Shown piece after piece: positions 62,271 through 64,000 of a stretch of 64,000 nt of DNA. The position numbers and the translations under genes are program-made. Positions within the stretch are counted from its first letter, which is position 1; the number at the start of each line of letters is the position of its first letter. Under the pieces are notes generated by a model that was not told where the DNA came from, made no database searches, and saw nothing but the letters and a program-made list of their open reading frames with translations. The DNA is from Filobasidium wieringae (Eukaryota > Basidiomycota > Tremellomycetes > Filobasidiales > Filobasidiaceae), in NCBI GenBank assembly GCA_001600055.1, contig BCIV01000002.1, positions 500,287 to 564,286 on the forward strand. Direction: 5' to 3'.

Positions 62271-62316
62271 ATTGCGTAATAATCTGGCCAAATATTTGGC
62301 CAAATTATCACGCAAT
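62271..62316. repeat. 46-bp near-perfect palindrome
   Basis: Two 23-base arms meet without a spacer: ATTGCGTAATAATCTGGCCA with AAT, then ATTTGGCCAAATTATCACGC with AAT. The arms match at 21 of 23 positions. Such a structure could extrude as a cruciform or be the fused ends of a small transposon. Confidence 0.9.
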
Positions 62317-63063
62317 ATTAGCTAAGCAAAACTCGGATCCGATTGATACTCTTGAGGTGTCGTGGTGTCGTTGGCGGTACTCTCAAAAATAGACGAGGAA
62401 CTGGAGTTCTAGCAAAACGTCTTGCCGCTTTGGTGAGTCGCCTCGTCCAGCTACACCTTGGTTTGACAAACGGCTTCTGGACAGTGTAGCGGCGATCTTG
62501 AGGGACGAGCGGAAGGGCGGTGAGCCGTTGCCGGAAGTCGAGCGAAAAGCTTGGGCAAGCTGAAATAGTAATTCGACGAGGGAAGTCAAGGGGGATCCGG
62601 AAGAGGTGTGATGCATGGTGTGCAGAGGGGCGTGGCCGTCGAAAGACGAGGATGCGTATGTGAGGGCATTTGCGATAAGAGGCTTCCCGCGTTGTGGGAC
62701 AGTTGTGCCAGCGCCAGCAGGATAGGGCAATGCTTGGTGTCGAAGGATTGCAAGGAGCCCTTAGACGATATCTGTGCAGCACCAAGGCGACACTGAATCG
62801 GTACAGTCTGCTTCGCTGTTCAACAATGAACATGAACTTGCGGCTGGCCAGCCAATGGCCTGCGGCCTCGCGTTCGGAACATCGATTTCACGTGATTCCC
62901 ACTCAGGCTTCACGCTGTTTCGAAGCTAGAGGCAGAATAAGACGCATGCAGTAGTGTATGAGACCTTACAATAAGCTTGGAGATTGGAAATTACCCAATT
63001 TATGAGGTATTGCGTCGCCGTAGTGAAGCACATATATCGATATTACTATAACTTTGCATTCTA
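62317..63063. other. Interval with overlapping open frames, no assigned gene
   Basis: Minus-strand frames at 62318-62833 and 62383-62730 overlap in different registers and are Arg/Pro/Ser-rich, a usual by-product of GC-rich DNA. No domain or clear splice pattern. The last part is the 3' flank of the partial gene that follows. Confidence 0.35.
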
Positions 63064-64000
63064 TTATACTGCGGCGAGCTGATCTCTCGTCAAGATGTGG
63101 TCTCCGCGCTTCGCACGCCATCCGTTTGTGATGTCGAGAACCTCCTTGTCCCACAGCCATCTGTTTTCTTTCATCCAATGCTCGTTCACCTCCCAACTTC
63201 TGTGATCCAACGTATCCTCTGTTGCCATAAAATCCATTAAGCCATCGACCAGGATATCCAATGCTGGGCAATAGCAGCTCACCTCCAGGGACAGAAAATC
63301 CGGTGAACATGTTGCGGAAGACCTCTACAATATCATATTTACCTGCCATAGAAAGACTGTCTCAGTAAAAGCCATACACCCAAGAAAGCCTTGCTAACCT
63401 CGCATAAGGATGAGCTTATCCCTAAGCGAAGGGAAAATTACACCATCGATAAGGTGTTCTAACAGCATGAAGATCAGCAACTGTGATCTGTAGCGTGAAG
63501 AAAACATTGTGCTCACCGTGCGGTATGCTTCGTTGTATATAAGTGGGTCGAAGAGAGGGAGGAAGGACATATGCATGGTTGGCCCGATAACTACAGTGGC
63601 AGAAGGGAAGAATCAGTCAGAGGATCGGAACATCGAAGAAGAATATACGCACTTGGTCAAGTGATAGGCAATCAACTGCATCGCCTCCTTCTGCCTGCCT
63701 TCTGCAACCTCAATCACCTGATTCACGGTCGCTTCGAGGCGTTCCCTCGCTTGATCTCCGACCTCATCCGATCTTGACCGCCCAGCGTCCCTATCGTCTT
63801 CCTCGTAAGATCTGGAACCAGAACCGTATGGATCGTGAATGCTTTGAAGGTTTTCATGACCCATATCGCTATACCGGATGGGCGGTATGCCTTCTGGCTG
63901 GCGAGCGGCTTCAGGTCTCATCCCATTGTCAGACATATCTTCCGGTCTCGACCTCTTGTAGCGATCTCCCTGGCCGGACGATTGTCCTTGAGCTTCGTCG
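63064..64000 (-). CDS. Unidentified spliced gene, 5' end cut by the right window edge
   Basis: A minus-strand frame is open from the window edge to about 63655, reading GDRYKRSRPEDMSDNGMRPE, a disordered charged region, then a helical stretch (ARERLEATVNQVIEVAEGRQ). After one or more introns, frames read MSFLPLFDPLIYNEAYRT and SQLLIFMLLEHLIDGVIFPS, then KYDIVEVFRNMFTGFSVPGG, and the last exon ends LDITNGWRAKRGDHILTRDQ with a stop at 63064. Exon joins are unresolved. No family is recognised. The gene may start at an ATG at 63936 or beyond the edge. Confidence 0.5.

Overview
The window is nuclear DNA of a basidiomycete fungus, most likely a tremellomycete yeast relative (Cryptococcus/Kwoniella type). 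The grounds are intron-dense genes (introns mostly about 50-70 bp with gtaagt/gtgagt donors), compact gene spacing, dense eukaryotic housekeeping genes on both strands, and protein sequences that read as fungal orthologues. No tRNA, rRNA, CRISPR or intact transposon was recognised. Exon limits were worked out by eye from splice signals and reading-frame continuity.

Left part (1-22.5 kb): the 5' half of CRM1 exportin (-) runs off the left edge. It is followed by a gene-poor 3 kb holding a broken copy of an orphan gene. Then come a RAC-type Rho GTPase (+), DPH3/KTI11 (-), a mitochondrial cupin protein (-) and a C2H2 zinc-finger regulator (-). A very large TOR-family PI3K-like kinase (+, about 9.6 kb) follows. 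Its FRB region lacks the tryptophan that canonical TOR uses to bind FKBP12-rapamycin, so it looks like a TOR-like paralogue (TLK1 type). A multi-pass membrane protein (-) closes the block.

Middle (22.9-42.8 kb): a peroxisomal acyl-CoA thioesterase ending in AKL (+), a DUF262 protein (+), a TAPT1/EMP65-family membrane protein (+), a mitochondrial DUF3429/TMEM69-like protein (+), a divergent raptor/KOG1-like gene (-), an RBM5/RBM10-like splicing factor (-) and a secreted lactonase-type beta-propeller (+). The TOR-like kinase and the raptor-like gene lie about 11 kb apart. That linkage, with both partners divergent, suggests a second, possibly rapamycin-insensitive TORC1-like module and is the leading finding.

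Right-middle (43-56.5 kb): PHF5A/RDS3 (SF3b), YME1 i-AAA protease, a coiled-coil protein, tubulin cofactor B, a CCDC130/Yju2-family splicing factor, glucose-6-phosphate 1-epimerase, a small acidic helical protein and GRASP. Three of the window's genes (RBM5/10, PHF5A, CCDC130) are pre-mRNA splicing factors.

Right end (56.5-64 kb): conserved genes stop and the DNA becomes rich in minisatellites, tandem duplications, hairpins and a 46-bp palindrome. Here sits an orphan two-membrane-segment protein gene (-) with a repeat tail. It is preceded by about 700 nt of leader that contains no ATG and carries three tandem copies of an exon/intron-like unit. A degenerate relative of this orphan gene, interrupted by a stop, lies at 1.3-1.7 kb at the opposite end of the window, so it is a dispersed family. 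The last gene is cut by the right edge.
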